DNA of 64,000 nucleotides, from positions 7,769,501 through 7,833,500 of the forward strand of contig NC_009485.1 of assembly GCF_000015165.1 (NCBI RefSeq). Direction: 5' to 3'. The notes below the pieces were generated by a model. That model did no database searches and was not told where the DNA came from. It worked only from the letters and a program-made list of their open reading frames with translations. Source of the stretch: Bradyrhizobium sp. BTAi1. Lineage in GTDB: Bacteria > Pseudomonadota > Alphaproteobacteria > Rhizobiales > Xanthobacteraceae. Shown one piece after another: positions 1 through 7,165 of this stretch; positions within the stretch are counted from its first letter, which is position 1; the number at the start of each line of letters is the position of its first letter. A program made the translations under genes and the position numbers.

Positions 1-1037
1 GTGACGGCCTCAGCGACCGCAAATGGCTCGGCGTTGTGAAGACCGATGTGCTCGCCCAAATCGATCGCCTCAAAGCCATCGAAGCGATCGACAAGGCCAG
101 CAAGGACACGGCGACGAACAAGATCACCACCCAGAGCGCCCGTATTGCCCAGGCGCTCGTTACCAACCGCCTGCGCGGACGGTTCGCAATCGAAGTCGAC
201 AAGCTCGGCGTCGCCGGCCTCGCGATCGAGCTTCAGCAAGCCAAGACCACCGCCGGCGTTCCCTTCTTCCAGGTCAGGCTGATCAACAAGCCGAACGAAC
301 CAGTGGGAAAGGTCCTCAGCGAAGGCGAGCATCGCTGCGTCGCGCTCGCCGCCTTTCTCGCCGAGCTATCGACCATCGATGCGCAATCGGCGATCGTGTT
401 CGACGATCCGGTGTCGTCACTCGATCACTTGCATCGAGACAAGGTCGCCGCCCGTCTGGCAGAAGCTGGCCAGACTCGCCAGGTGATCGTCTTCACCCAC
501 GACATGGCGTTTCTGCTCTTGCTCGACGAAGCCTGCCGGACGACAAAGGATCGAGAAGCGACGCCTGTGGCGTATCGCCTGATCAGCCGCGGCACCGAAA
601 ATGCTGGTTACTGCCATCAGGATCCCCCGGCCAACGTCATGCCGCTCGACAAGGTCATTGACGGCATGAGAGCGCACCTCGCAAACGTCAAGATCCACCA
701 TGAACGCGGCGACCAGGCGAGATGGCTGCGCGAGGTCACGTCGTTCCAGGATCAACTTCGAACCACGTGGGAGCGCGCCGTCGAGGAGGCCGTCGGGCCG
801 GTGATCCGCCGCTTGTCACGCAAGGTCGACACCACGGGACTGATCAAACTCACCGTACTAACGGATGGCGACTGCACCGCGATGCGGTTAGCGTTTGGGC
901 GTTGTTCCGCCCTTCTTCACAGCCAGCCGGGAGAGCTCAATCCGCGGCTACCCGAACCGACGGCCATCGAAGCTGAGATTGATGCACTGGAGAAGTGGAT
1001 TGCAGATATCCGGGCCCGGCAGGAGAAAGCCGCATAA
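1..1037 (+). CDS. AAA family ATPase, C-terminal part (5' end outside window)
   Basis: The reading frame is open to the first base of the window, so only the C-terminal part of about 345 residues is present. An ABC-type signature region (V-L-S-E-G-E-H-R) is followed by a Walker B-like segment (I-V-F-D-D-P-V-S-S-L-D-H) and a switch histidine region (V-I-V-F-T-H-D). This order and the DDPVSSLD wording are typical of AAA_13-type ATPases such as RloC/PrrC-like or other defence-linked proteins. The N-terminal Walker A must lie upstream. A nuclease domain, if any, cannot be judged here. It could equally be an orphan ATPase of a mobile element. Confidence 0.75.
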   Translation, partial: DGLSDRKWLGVVKTDVLAQIDRLKAIEAIDKASKDTATNKITTQSARIAQALVTNRLRGRFAIEVDKLGVAGLAIELQQAKTTAGVPFFQVRLINKPNEPVGKVLSEGEHRCVALAAFLAELSTIDAQSAIVFDDPVSSLDHLHRDKVAARLAEAGQTRQVIVFTHDMAFLLLLDEACRTTKDREATPVAYRLISRGTENAGYCHQDPPANVMPLDKVIDGMRAHLANVKIHHERGDQARWLREVTSFQDQLRTTWERAVEEAVGPVIRRLSRKVDTTGLIKLTVLTDGDCTAMRLAFGRCSALLHSQPGELNPRLPEPTAIEAEIDALEKWIADIRARQEKAA

Positions 1038-1120
1038 TTATGCTTCTCGCCAAGCCGGTCGATATCGATCGGTGTGCAAGGGAATGTCGGGCGTCGCCGC
1101 GCGCGTGTAGAAGTGATCGC

Positions 1121-1552
1121 CTACACCGAACCGCCCAGCGCCTTCAGCATTATTGCGGTATCCCAGGCGAAGTTTCGCCACTCAACGGGTTGGTCTGCCG
1201 CGATCCGGATCACCTGACACATCGGCATGTCAATCAGCGCTCCGGTCGATCTTGCGGTGGCCCGCATTGTTACGGTGCAGACGACGATATCGTCGCCGCA
1301 TGTGTGGAAGACGGGGTCTGTCGGTTTGATATCGACCCAAGTCTCGACGAACGAGTCGATCCAGCGCCCGAACTCTTCGCGGCCTCTCCATTGGCCTCCA
1401 TAGGGCAGGGAATCCGGCTGGTGTAGAACGATGTCGGGATGCAACGTTTCGAGCAGTGCAGCTCTATCGGCTGGCAATCCCGAAGCAGAGTAACGGGCTT
1501 CCGCCTCATAGAAACGCATCAGAGCGCGAAGTGCCGGTGTTTGTGCATCCAT
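1121..1552 (-). CDS. SnoaL-like / nuclear transport factor 2-fold protein
   Basis: The protein of about 143 residues has the compact pattern of the NTF2/SnoaL superfamily: an N-terminal helix with A-L-R-A-L-M-R-F-Y-E-A-E, then L-H-P-D-I-V-L-H-Q-P, a G-R-E-E-F-G-R-W helix, and C-terminal strands ending W-R-N-F-A-W-D-T. Members are small cone-shaped enzymes or binding proteins, and the substrate cannot be read from sequence. The frame stays open upstream, with alternative ATG starts near 1612 and 1789. The 1552 start gives the usual family length but has only a weak ribosome-binding site. It is a lone gene facing the ATPase, probably cargo. Confidence 0.55.
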   Translation of the reverse strand: MDAQTPALRALMRFYEAEARYSASGLPADRAALLETLHPDIVLHQPDSLPYGGQWRGREEFGRWIDSFVETWVDIKPTDPVFHTCGDDIVVCTVTMRATARSTGALIDMPMCQVIRIAADQPVEWRNFAWDTAIMLKALGGSV

Positions 1553-1612
1553 AATTCTAGCATAGACATTCGCCAGATATCTCGGCCACCCGTTTCCTGC
1601 GGTTAAACTCAT

Positions 1613-2129
1613 TCGGCGTCCGATTTCCGCGCGCTTGTGCGCGGCCAAATTCTCGGGATGCAGGAAGTCCGGGGCCGCTATTCGGCGGCCACGGCATAGG
1701 TCGCCTCGCCTCGCCGCCCTCCGCTTCGGACGGCTGGGCGCGGCGCCTTGGCGCGGTGATTGTTGAAGATGCTCAAATCGATCTTCCACCCATTCGGTGG
1801 GAATCTGGCTGCGCGATCCCCGATGGATGCGTGGTGGCCATCGCCAGTATCAGGGGTGGCAAAAACGAAGTGCCGAGCTCCGCCACGAGCCCTCCTGTAG
1901 TGATCGCGCCGTTCGCCAAATCTGATCCACGCGGATCTCACGCGGGTTGATTCTAGCTCAGCGGCTCTGTGCTCAGCCGGAAAGTCTCAATTGCGGCAAT
2001 ACGGAAAGACGGGTTGAGGGGGAATGCCTTCCCCCCGGCCGGCGCCTTGGTCGCCGGCACACCCCCTTCTGCGGGGAGATCCCCGCAACGCCCCCTTTAG
2101 AGTAAGAGTGCGGACAGGTTTGCCGTGAC
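1613..2129. other. Non-coding stretch with hairpins before ardC
   Basis: No convincing gene is seen; the ORFs on either strand look like GC-rich shadows. The right part (about 2015-2100) holds several strong inverted repeats, including GCGGGG-AGAT-CCCCGC at 2071-2086 and a GCCGGCGCC-rich segment just before it. These could form a structured mRNA leader or a terminator upstream of the ICE gene at 2180. Confidence 0.45.
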
Positions 2130-2172
2130 GGGTTGAGGGCTGGAGGAGAGGCCTCCGGCGCCCGTCGCGGAG
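2130..2172 (+). promoter_or_regulatory. Shared 43-nt leader element A, copy 1
   Basis: This 43-nt segment ends 7 nt before the ardC start. It aligns without gaps to 11699-11741 in front of the ParB-like gene. Both begin GGGTTGA and both end CGGCGCCCGTCGCGGAG, with a purine-rich centre. Conservation upstream of two unrelated ICE genes points to a common operator or translational leader. A weaker relative (GGGTTTGA, AGAGAG, CGCCCGT) lies before the helicase gene at 21748. Confidence 0.55.
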
Positions 2173-2179
2173 ACCCGCG

Positions 2180-3139
2180 ATGTCCAGAAAGACCGCAAGC
2201 GCTCGCGCCGGCTCAGACCGGGCGAACCTCTATGACGAGATCACCGACAAAATCGTCGCCGAGCTAGAAGCCGGCCGCGTCCCATGGGTGCAGCCTTGGG
2301 GGACGGCGGCGGTAAAGGCGCCGCTCGCCATGCCGAGGAATGCCGCCACCGGCCGGCAATACTCAGGCATCAATGTGCTGATCCTTTGGGGCGCCGTGAT
2401 CGAACACGGTTATGCCGCACAGACCTGGCTCACCTTCCGCCAGGCGCTCGCACTAGGCGGCAATGTCCGCAAGGGCGAGCACGGCACGACCGTCGTCTAC
2501 GCTGACCGCTTCGTGCCCGACGATGAAAAACGCCGCGCACGTGAAACCGGCGAGGAAGCCCAGGCGATCCCGTTCCTGAAGCGGTTCACGGTGTTCAACG
2601 CCGCCCAGTGCGAAAACCTCGCCGATGACGTTGCCGTTGCTGCGCCGCCTCCGCCGCCCGGATTGATCGAGCCCAGAGTCGAGGCGCTCATCCGCGCAAC
2701 CGGCATCGACTTCCGTATCGGCGGCAACCGCGCCTTCTACGCGCCGGGGCCCGATTTCGTCATGGTCCCGCCGCCGCAGGCCTATTTCGAACCCATCAAC
2801 TGGCATCGCACGGCCCTGCACGAACTGGGGCATGCCACAGGTCACGCCTCGCGAGTCGGCCGCGACCTGTCCGGCTCGTATGGCACGAAGAAATACGCGT
2901 TCGAAGAACTGGTCGCCGAGATGAACGCTGCCTTCTGTTGCGCATCGCTCGGCATCGTACCGACCGTGCGGCACGCCGATTACATCGGTTCGTGGCTCGA
3001 AGTGCTGCGCGAAGACAATCGCGCCATTGTCCGTGCCGCGTCCCAGGCAAGCAAGGCGGCGGATTGGCTGCTCGGTCTAGTGCCGGCCGACAGCACCGAA
3101 CTGCAGGCGGAGCCTTCGACTGACAGGAGGGCGGCATGA
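2180..3139 (+). CDS. ardC: ArdC-family antirestriction protein with zincin-like peptidase domain
   Basis: The N-terminal 130 residues match the ArdC ssDNA-binding domain (I-V-A-E-L-E-A-G-R-V-P-W-V-Q-P-W, then G-I-N-V-L-I-L-W). The C-terminal half carries a zinc-peptidase motif, H-E-L-G-H, followed by A-T-G-H and a downstream E-E-L-V-A-E-M helix. ArdC proteins travel on conjugative elements and protect incoming single-stranded DNA from restriction during establishment. The 319-aa length fits the family. The ATG follows leader element A closely. The stop overlaps the start of the next gene (ATGA), so the two are translationally coupled. Confidence 0.9.
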   Translation: MSRKTASARAGSDRANLYDEITDKIVAELEAGRVPWVQPWGTAAVKAPLAMPRNAATGRQYSGINVLILWGAVIEHGYAAQTWLTFRQALALGGNVRKGEHGTTVVYADRFVPDDEKRRARETGEEAQAIPFLKRFTVFNAAQCENLADDVAVAAPPPPPGLIEPRVEALIRATGIDFRIGGNRAFYAPGPDFVMVPPPQAYFEPINWHRTALHELGHATGHASRVGRDLSGSYGTKKYAFEELVAEMNAAFCCASLGIVPTVRHADYIGSWLEVLREDNRAIVRAASQASKAADWLLGLVPADSTELQAEPSTDRRAA

Positions 3140-3507
3140 TCCTCCTCACGCCCGAGCTGCGCGAGCAACTCCTCGCCAACGGCCGTGATCGCGACGTCGA
3201 TCACGTTCCTGTCGTCAAGTTTTTCAACCCGCTCGGCGAAGGCGTCTGGCTCGCGACCGAGCTTGACGCGGACGGCGACACCCTGTTCGGCCTCGCCGAT
3301 CTCGGTGAGCCCGAGCTGGGCTCATTCAGCCTCGCCGAAATGATCGCGGTCAGGCTTCCGCTCGGTCTCGGCATCGAACGCGACATTCTCTTCGAGGGAC
3401 TGTTTCCGATCTCGGTCTGGGCCGAAACGGCGCGGCGAACCGGCAGCATCCGGGAAGCCGAGCGCGTACTTCACGCCGTCCATCGATCCAAGCAAGAGGA
3501 CGGCTGA
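3136..3507 (+). CDS. DUF2958 domain protein
   Basis: This acidic 123-aa protein opens with L-T-P-E-L-R-E-Q-L-L-A-N and continues with P-V-V-K-F-F-N-P-L-G-E-G-V-W-L-A-T-E-L and D-T-L-F-G-L-A-D-L-G-E-P-E-L-G. These are the hallmarks of DUF2958, a family found almost only on plasmids and ICEs. The biochemical role is unknown. It overlaps ardC by four bases and is surely in its operon. The order ardC-DUF2958 recurs in related conjugative elements. Confidence 0.88.
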   Translation: MILLTPELREQLLANGRDRDVDHVPVVKFFNPLGEGVWLATELDADGDTLFGLADLGEPELGSFSLAEMIAVRLPLGLGIERDILFEGLFPISVWAETARRTGSIREAERVLHAVHRSKQEDG

Positions 3508-3641
3508 TGCTCGTCCGTCACGGGCAACGGCTAACGCTGTACGAGCACGCGCGCGGCCCGCCTCGCAAAAAGCGCCTCGAGCGCGAATGCTCTGGGACCC
3601 TTGAAGCGCTTTCGATGGCGAAATGCCATCCTACGTCATAG
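3507..3641 (+). CDS. Possible 44-aa ORF after DUF2958
   Basis: The ATG overlaps the DUF2958 stop as TGATG, which would couple its translation. The peptide is basic (R-G-P-P-R-K-K-R-L-E-R-E) and ends by overlapping the 3' end of the opposing VOC gene. I know no homologue. It may be the remnant of an ICE gene truncated where the cargo was inserted, or chance. Confidence 0.25.
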   Translation: MLVRHGQRLTLYEHARGPPRKKRLERECSGTLEALSMAKCHPTS

Positions 3642-4059
3642 CCTCTTTCAAGGACTGCCCAAGACTTATCAAATTCCCCTCGCTGTCGTGAAACCAGCAG
3701 CCAAGTTCCGCTGATCCCTTGCTGGGATAGTTGCCGGCGACGTGCGCTATGCCATCGATGGTCTTTAGCCGGCCGCTTTCATACTCGAGAAAGTTGACGC
3801 CGCGACGCTTGAGCTCATCGACGACGGAGCGGACGTCGTCAACGGTGATCGCGAGCTGTGTAAAGTCTCCGGCCGATCGGCCGCTTGAGAGGAATATCGA
3901 AAACTCACTCGCACCGATACAATAGCGCAGGCCACCGGGGCGTTCCTCCGTTGGCCTCACGCCGAGCTTTTCCAGATACCATCGTCGCGCGCGGTCGAGA
4001 TCCTGTGCCGGGAGGCGCGTTGCTGCGCTGAGGTATTTCTCTTCCACGGCCAACATCAT
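3631..4059 (-). CDS. VOC / glyoxalase-fold protein
   Basis: The 142-aa product has two paired beta-alpha-beta repeats typical of vicinal-oxygen-chelate proteins: A-T-R-L-P-A-Q-D-L-D-R-A-R-R-W-Y-L-E-K-L-G-V near the N-terminus and G-C-W-F-H-D-S-E-G-N-L-I-S-L near the end. Relatives include glyoxalase I, bleomycin-binding and unassigned enzymes, so the substrate is not known. The start overlaps the stop of the hydrolase gene upstream, showing a two-gene operon read leftward. Confidence 0.85.
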   Translation of the reverse strand: MMLAVEEKYLSAATRLPAQDLDRARRWYLEKLGVRPTEERPGGLRYCIGASEFSIFLSSGRSAGDFTQLAITVDDVRSVVDELKRRGVNFLEYESGRLKTIDGIAHVAGNYPSKGSAELGCWFHDSEGNLISLGQSLKEAMT

Positions 4060-4775
4060 TCCTCCGCCCGATGTACAGGAAGCCCCTCGATTTGCTCCAG
4101 CAGCATCGCAATCTTGGCGGGCTCCGTGAGCATCGCGTCATGTCCCGCCGGCCGTGCGTCAATCATCTCAATCCCAAGAGCCATGGCGTGCTCCGCCTGT
4201 TCGGGAATGAGATCTGAAGTCCGAATGTACGCCCTTGGCAAACGGTTGAGAGCCCTCGCAGAGAAGTGGAGGGATTGCGCAAACGTGCGCCACGGTTGCC
4301 CCACCAAACGACTGGCCAAGATCACTGCCATCTCCCTATCGAACGATCCAAGTTTCTCGATAGGGATCATCGGAGCGATGCGGTCCTCGACGACCAGCGC
4401 TTCGATATCATGTATCGGCGCGAGATCGGCGAAGGATCGCCCATTCGCGCCCACAAAGGCGTCGAGATACACGATCCGCTCTATCCTATCCGGCACACGG
4501 TCTGCCACCCCTGTAATCACAAGCCCTCCATAGCTGTGGCCCACCAGCGTTACATCGCGAATGTCCTCTCGAATTATGAGATTGTGCACGTCCTCGATAT
4601 GGGCATCGAGATCGACGTGAGCGCAAGGTTCGTCGATTGCCATGCCGGATAGTGTCGGCGCCCAAGTTCTGTGACCTCGATCGTCAGCAAGTTGTCGAAC
4701 CGTCGCCCAACACCAACCGCCGTGCCAAGCACCGTGGACAAACACGAACCGCCGAGATCTGCTCGCGTAAGACAT
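4056..4775 (-). CDS. Alpha/beta hydrolase
   Basis: The 239-aa protein has the oxyanion-hole region F-V-H-G-A-W-H-G-G-W-C-W near residue 15, the nucleophile elbow G-H-S-Y-G-G (Ser at the centre) and a late catalytic His in R-P-A-G-H-D-A-M. This resembles the small esterase/hydroxynitrile-lyase-like hydrolases common in soil proteobacteria. The ATG at 4775 starts right before the fold. It is the first gene of an operon with the VOC protein, a pairing that suggests catabolism or detoxification of a small organic compound (inference). Confidence 0.85.
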   Translation of the reverse strand: MSYASRSRRFVFVHGAWHGGWCWATVRQLADDRGHRTWAPTLSGMAIDEPCAHVDLDAHIEDVHNLIIREDIRDVTLVGHSYGGLVITGVADRVPDRIERIVYLDAFVGANGRSFADLAPIHDIEALVVEDRIAPMIPIEKLGSFDREMAVILASRLVGQPWRTFAQSLHFSARALNRLPRAYIRTSDLIPEQAEHAMALGIEMIDARPAGHDAMLTEPAKIAMLLEQIEGLPVHRAEE

Positions 4776-4930
4776 CCTCACCACAATAGGTCGACAAGAC
4801 GCAGCTTCAAATTGGCTTGCCGCGTCTCACCGACGCCTCCATCGCGGCCCACGGCTGCCGCCCGTCAAGAACGCGAGCCTATCCCCGGCCGCGCGGCCCC
4901 CTTCGCAAGCAGCGCCGCGATCGATCATTT

Positions 4931-4975
4931 CTATACCCGGGTATAGTTGCAATATACCCCTATGGGTATGTATGA
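4931..4975 (+). promoter_or_regulatory. Metal-type operator and promoter of Nramp locus 1
   Basis: A perfect 16-bp palindrome CTATACCCGGGTATAG (4931-4946) is followed by a second inverted repeat ATACCC-CTAT-GGGTAT (4954-4969). TTGCAA at 4947-4952 and GTATGA at 4970-4975 are 17 bp apart and make a plausible -35/-10 pair, so the second repeat fills the spacer. The ATACCC/GGGTAT pattern resembles operators of the CsoR/RcnR/FrmR family. The same arrangement occurs at 63739-63778, next to a regulator gene of that family. No such gene is found here, so this is an orphan site. Confidence 0.7.
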
Positions 4976-5019
4976 AACCCGCGGCGCGCATTGAAGACCA
5001 GCAATAATTCACGCTCCGG

Positions 5020-5048
5020 AATCCAGCCCTGCAAAGGCTGGATTTTTC
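5020..5048 (+). terminator. Early terminator-like hairpin in Nramp leader 1
   Basis: AATCCAGCC and GGCTGGATT form a 9-bp stem with a 7-nt loop, followed by a run of T. It lies between the metal-operator promoter and the small ORF at 5071. A matching hairpin with a U-tract occurs at 63665-63690 in the second locus, so it is conserved and may be an attenuator. Confidence 0.65.
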
Positions 5049-5070
5049 ATTGGCACAGCAAGGGATCGCT

Positions 5071-5211
5071 ATGAACCCGCGACCTAGCGGTCAGGCCGAC
5101 GATTGCGACAGCAGACGCTCGACGTCTGCACTCGTCTATCGCCGGCTCGGCCACGCTCAGGGCGACGACACGATTGTCGAGAGCCGCGCGAACCACTTCG
5201 CGCTGCTTTGA
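5071..5211 (+). CDS. Conserved 46-aa leader small ORF 1 (copy 1)
   Basis: The ORF starts M-N-P-R-P-S and ends H-F-A-L-L. It is preceded by AAGGG seven nt before the ATG. A same-length ORF at 63500-63640 before the second Nramp gene is identical at 38 of 46 residues, including the runs DSRRSTSALV and AQGDDTIVE. Such protein-level conservation argues for real translation. The position between an attenuator-like hairpin and a hairpin hiding a ribosome-binding site suggests a regulatory leader peptide. The early prolines recall the MgtL leader of mgtA, but this is analogy only. Confidence 0.7.
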   Translation: MNPRPSGQADDCDSRRSTSALVYRRLGHAQGDDTIVESRANHFALL

Positions 5212-5219
5212 TGCGTGCC

Positions 5220-5245
5220 GCCTCCTGAGCCAGGCATCAGGAGGC
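5220..5245 (+). promoter_or_regulatory. Hairpin sequestering the SD of leader ORF 2 (copy 1)
   Basis: GCCTCCTGA and TCAGGAGGC pair perfectly over 9 bp around an 8-nt loop. The 3' arm contains AGGAGG, the Shine-Dalgarno of the ORF at 5250. The hairpin begins 8 nt after the stop of small ORF 1, so a ribosome stalled or terminating there could open it. The same stem is present at 63465-63491. Confidence 0.7.
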
Positions 5246-5249
5246 AGGA

Positions 5250-5366
5250 ATGACCTACCAATTTTTCAGCGCACGCCTGCGCGGCGCCAGCTCATCGGAG
5301 ATCCGCCCGCGTCTCGCACTGGCGCGCCGGCGTCTCGGGTGCGGGTGGCGCCAACAACCAAGCTGA
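5250..5366 (+). CDS. Leader small ORF 2 (copy 1), 38 aa
   Basis: The ATG has an ideal AGGAGG five nt upstream, hidden in the hairpin at 5220-5245. The product begins M-T-Y-Q-F-F-S-A-R and is strongly basic. The equivalent ORF in the second locus begins M-T-F-Q-F-S-S-V-R and then diverges, with a length of 51 aa. Only the N-terminal part is conserved, so the act of translation may matter more than the peptide. Confidence 0.5.
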   Translation: MTYQFFSARLRGASSSEIRPRLALARRRLGCGWRQQPS

Positions 5367-5453
5367 GCGCTGCGCTCCATGCGGCGGGCGCCACGGTCGC
5401 TCGCCGTCGATACCTAACCCCATACATCAACGCCCATTGGGAAGGCGCTCCTC

Positions 5454-7100
5454 GTGCTGGCAGACCCGGAAAATCAACGCGACAATCACGCGCGCGCCGC
5501 AGTGCTCGATGAAGCGCATATCGGCGACATCAAGGGCGCATTCGGCTCGATCCAACGCGGCGACGAACTGCCGCGCGCGAGCCTCAAAGCCCGCCTCACG
5601 ACCCTACTGGCTATCATTGGGCCGGGTCTGATCGTCATGGTCGGCGACAACGATGCCGGCGCCTTCGGTACCTACACGCAGGCTGGCCAAGTCTATGGCA
5701 CGCGCCTGTTGTGGGTACTGCTGGTTCTCGTACCTGTGCTCTACGTCAATCAGGAGATGGTGCTGCGGCTCGGCGTGGTGACCGGCGTCGGTCACGCGCG
5801 GCTCATTCTCGAACGCTTCGGCAAGTTCTGGGGCGCCTTCAGCGTCATCGACCTCTTCATCCTGAACGCCCTCACCATCGTCACCGAGTTCATCGGCATC
5901 AGTCTGGGCATGGATTACCTGGGCATCCCGAAGATGTTCGGCGTGCCGATCTCCGCGGTACTGATTGTCGCCGCAGCCAGCACAGGGTCGTTCAAGCGTT
6001 TTGAGCAAGTCTGCATGGCGCTGGTGGCGGGATCGCTCCTGCTCGTGCCGATCTTTGTGATGGCTCACCCAAGCGGCGGACAGATGCTGCACGATTTCGT
6101 CGTTCCCGGCCTGCCGAAGGGCTCGGACCTGTCGGCCGTGGTGCTGCTGATCATCGCCATCATCGGCACCACCATCGCGCCTTGGCAGCTCTTCTTCCAG
6201 CAGTCCTACCTGATCGACAAGCGCATCACGCCGCGCTTCATGAACTATGAGCGCACCGACCTGTGGATCGGCATCGCCATCGTGATCATAGGCGCTGCGG
6301 CGATCATCGCCTTCACCGCCGCGACCTTCGCCGGCCATCCGGAATTCGGCAATTTCACCGACGCCGAAGGGGTCGCCCAGGGGCTGCAGAAGTATGTTGG
6401 CCACGTCGCCGGCGTGCTCTTCGCACTGGCCCTGATTGACGCCTCGATCATCGGCGCCGCGGCTGTGGGGCTTGCGACATCTTATGCCCTGGGCGACGTG
6501 CTGGGGCTGAAGCACTCGCTGCATCGTAAGATCTCCGATGCAAAGGGCTTCTACGCCGTCTTTGCCGGTATCCTGTTCGTATCGGCGATTGTCGTTCTGG
6601 TCCCCGGTAGTCCGCTAGGCCTGCTGACCGTCGGCGTGCAAGTGTTGGCCGGCGTTCTGTTGCCCTCGGCGACAGTGTTCCTGCTGCTCCTCTGCAACGA
6701 CACCGAGGTGGTGGGTCCGTGGGTGAATGGACTCTTCGCCAACCTCTTCACATCCGCAGTCATCGCCGTCTTGGTCGTGCTGTCCCTGGTGCTGACCGCC
6801 AGCGTGCTGTTCCCCGACATCAGCGCCCAAACCATCATCCTGATCCTGGAGATCGGCGCAGCGGTTTCCGCGGTCAGCGCCGCAGCTTTCTTCACCTACC
6901 GGCGCCTGCATCCCGCGGCGCCCAAGGTCGCCGTCGACACCAGCCTCCGCGCTACCTGGCGGATGGCCCCGCTGGCGCTCCTTAAGGCGCCGCAGCTCTC
7001 CGCCGAGGTGCGGATCGGTCTGACTGTCCTCCGCACCTATCTGTTGATCGCGATGATCCTGGTGATCGTTCGTGTCGTGGAGGTTGCCCTTGGCCACTGA
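5454..7100 (+). CDS. Nramp-type divalent metal transporter with altered metal site (copy 1)
   Basis: This 548-aa inner-membrane protein has about eleven hydrophobic segments and the Nramp core. The TM1 motif reads G-D-N-D-A-G-A-F-G-T where classical Nramps have D-P-G-N: the Asp is kept but Pro and Asn are lost. The TM6 motif reads T-T-I-A-P-W-Q in place of the usual M-P-H-N, so the soft Met ligand is missing. Loss of that Met is described for Nramp-related Mg transporters, so Mg2+ or another hard ion is more likely than Mn/Fe (inference). The GTG start matches the alignment with the second copy. A gene for an Mg-sensor module follows. Transcription probably starts near 4980 and passes through the leader. 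Confidence 0.88.
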   Translation: MLADPENQRDNHARAAVLDEAHIGDIKGAFGSIQRGDELPRASLKARLTTLLAIIGPGLIVMVGDNDAGAFGTYTQAGQVYGTRLLWVLLVLVPVLYVNQEMVLRLGVVTGVGHARLILERFGKFWGAFSVIDLFILNALTIVTEFIGISLGMDYLGIPKMFGVPISAVLIVAAASTGSFKRFEQVCMALVAGSLLLVPIFVMAHPSGGQMLHDFVVPGLPKGSDLSAVVLLIIAIIGTTIAPWQLFFQQSYLIDKRITPRFMNYERTDLWIGIAIVIIGAAAIIAFTAATFAGHPEFGNFTDAEGVAQGLQKYVGHVAGVLFALALIDASIIGAAAVGLATSYALGDVLGLKHSLHRKISDAKGFYAVFAGILFVSAIVVLVPGSPLGLLTVGVQVLAGVLLPSATVFLLLLCNDTEVVGPWVNGLFANLFTSAVIAVLVVLSLVLTASVLFPDISAQTIILILEIGAAVSAVSAAAFFTYRRLHPAAPKVAVDTSLRATWRMAPLALLKAPQLSAEVRIGLTVLRTYLLIAMILVIVRVVEVALGH

Positions 7101-7165
7101 CCCTGCCGTCACCAGCCTTCTCGCCAAGGCATTCCACCGGGCTCATCCTGTTGAAGAGGTTTGCC

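Noticed and set aside
3613..3630. GATGGC-GAAAT-GCCATC hairpin as a terminator between DUF2958 and the VOC gene
   Set aside because: The stem is only 6 bp, has no T-run on either side, and lies within the possible ORF at 3507; too weak to call.
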